Source of the DNA: JBBQNY01 sp038330365 | GTDB lineage: Bacteria > Pseudomonadota > Gammaproteobacteria > Xanthomonadales > Ahniellaceae | Assembly (NCBI GenBank): GCA_038330365.1 | Contig: JBBQNY010000061.1 | Span: 1 to 15,875 of the forward strand | Direction of reading: 5' to 3' | DNA length: 15,875 nt | Shown here: one piece after another, positions 14,918-15,875 of the stretch | How positions within the stretch are numbered: the stretch's first letter is position 1 | Layout of the letters: each line of letters begins with the position of its first letter | Translations under genes and position numbers: made by a program | The notes under the pieces: model-generated | What the model was told of the DNA's origin: nothing | The model's input: the letters and a program-made list of their open reading frames with translations, nothing else | Database searches by the model: none

Positions 14918-15875
14918 TCATGCGGACCGGGCTTCGGGGTCATCGGACGGTGCTGGTGGAGAGCGAGCATCAGCCGCCGGTGCGCGCCGCGCCTTGGCCG
15001 ACAGCACGGTGTAGTACAGCAGCGGGATCACCACCAGTGTCAGCACGGTGCTGACCAGGATGCCGAAGATCAGCGAGATCGCCAGGCCATTGAAGATCGG
15101 ATCGTCGAGGATGAAGAACGCGCCCATCATCGCCGCCGCGCCGGTCAGCACGATGGGCTTGGCGCGCACCGCGCAGGCCTCGATCACGGCGTCATCCAGC
15201 GCGAGGCCTTCGGCCACCGACTGGTTGATGAAGTCCACCAGCAATATGGAGTTGCGCACGATGATGCCGGCCAGCGCGATCATGCCGATCATCGACGTCG
15301 CGGTGAACTGCGCGCCGAGCAGCGCATGGCCTGGCATCACCCCGATCACGGTCAGCGGGATCGGCGCCATGATCACCAGGGGCACCAGGTAGCTGCGGAA
15401 CTGCGCGACCACCAGCAGGTAGATCAGCACCATGCCCGCCGCGTAGGCGATGCCCATGTCGCGGAACGTCTCGTAGGTGATCTGCCATTCGCCGTCCCAC
15501 TTGATCGCGAAGTCGCTGGTGCCCTGCGGCTGGGCGATGAACGTCTGCGCGATCTGCTGCCCGCCGAGGGTGGCGTCGTTGAGTTGCCCGACCAGGTCGA
15601 ACATCCCGTACAGCGGGCTGTCGATGTCGCTCGCCTCGTCGCCGGTCACGTACACCACCGGCAGCAGGTCCTTGTGGTGGATCGCGCCGTCCCAGGTACC
15701 GCGCTGCACCGTGACCAGTTCCGACAGCGGCACCAGCTGGCCTTCGCCGCCGCGCACGCGCAGCGCCAGCAGGCGCTGGATGTCGGCCTGCTCGGCTGCA
15801 GGCAGGCGCAGGCGCACCGGCCGCGGGTACTTCGACGCGCCATCGTGCACGTAGGTCGCATCGAGGCCGGACACC
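14918..15875 (-). CDS. RND efflux permease, C-terminal fragment (5' end outside window)
   Basis: About 318 C-terminal residues of an inner-membrane proton-driven RND pump, which normally exceeds 1000 residues. The visible part begins in the second periplasmic domain (DATYVHDGASKYPRPVRLRLP, LVPLSELVTVQRGTWDGAIHHKDLLPVVYVTGDEA). It then has helices TM8-TM12: AAGMVLIYLLVVAQFRSYLVP, the TM10 stretch GMIALAGIIVRNSILLVDFIN, KPIVLTGAAAMMGAFFILDDPIFNGLA, and a last helix LVSTVLTLVVIPLLYYTV. TM4, where metal and drug pumps differ, is outside the window, so substrate class is undetermined. The FRSYLVP and NSILLVDF motifs fit the general family and it is clearly distinct from the nearby czcA. The tail after TM12 is Ala/Pro/Asp-rich and ends in TGA (complement of 14918-14920). 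It runs toward the OsmC gene. Confidence 0.9.
   Translation of the reverse strand, partial: VSGLDATYVHDGASKYPRPVRLRLPAAEQADIQRLLALRVRGGEGQLVPLSELVTVQRGTWDGAIHHKDLLPVVYVTGDEASDIDSPLYGMFDLVGQLNDATLGGQQIAQTFIAQPQGTSDFAIKWDGEWQITYETFRDMGIAYAAGMVLIYLLVVAQFRSYLVPLVIMAPIPLTVIGVMPGHALLGAQFTATSMIGMIALAGIIVRNSILLVDFINQSVAEGLALDDAVIEACAVRAKPIVLTGAAAMMGAFFILDDPIFNGLAISLIFGILVSTVLTLVVIPLLYYTVLSAKARRAPAADARSPPAPSDDPEARSA

Overview
The window is GC-rich and densely coding, with frequent ATGA stop/start overlaps. This fits a proteobacterium, most plausibly a gammaproteobacterium of the Xanthomonadales/Rhodanobacteraceae type. That placement rests on gene content and style only, since there is no rRNA or other marker gene.

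Left edge (2-1111, + strand): the 3' end of a phosphoketolase gene is followed by an acetate kinase gene that has lost its middle. Only the first ~24 codons and the last ~130 codons remain, in different frames.

Centre (1338-12466, + strand): a multi-metal resistance island. A MerR-family metal sensor with a MerR-type promoter overlaps a Cu(I)/Ag(I) P-type ATPase by 4 bp. A DUF305 gene follows, also internally deleted and frameshifted. Next come a His-rich periplasmic protein, the complete tripartite efflux set czcC-czcB-czcA, and an MFS exporter with a His-rich tail, closed by a Rho-independent terminator. The ATPase carries Cu(I)-class motifs. The RND pump carries the D402/D408/E415 signature of divalent-cation (Zn/Co/Cd or Ni) pumps. 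The island therefore joins cytoplasmic export of monovalent copper/silver to envelope export of divalent metals.

Right part (12480-15875, - strand, converging on the island): the C-terminal half of an RND permease of uncertain substrate, a ~535 bp stretch without a recognisable intact gene, an OsmC-family peroxidase, an exported fusion of a DUF442-type phosphatase domain with a DsrE-like domain, and a truncated AcfC-like periplasmic binding protein. The thiol/sulfur flavour (OsmC, DsrE, CX4R phosphatase) suggests a redox or sulfur-stress module, which is inference.

Three genes are clearly broken (ackA, DUF305, acfC-like), and a fourth decayed stretch may be a transposase remnant. They lie inside or at the borders of the metal island, so the region looks repeatedly rearranged, or was assembled imperfectly. 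The most specific novelties are a Met at position 77 of the MerR sensor, where CueR has Ser and ZntR-type sensors have Cys, and the exported phosphatase-DsrE fusion.
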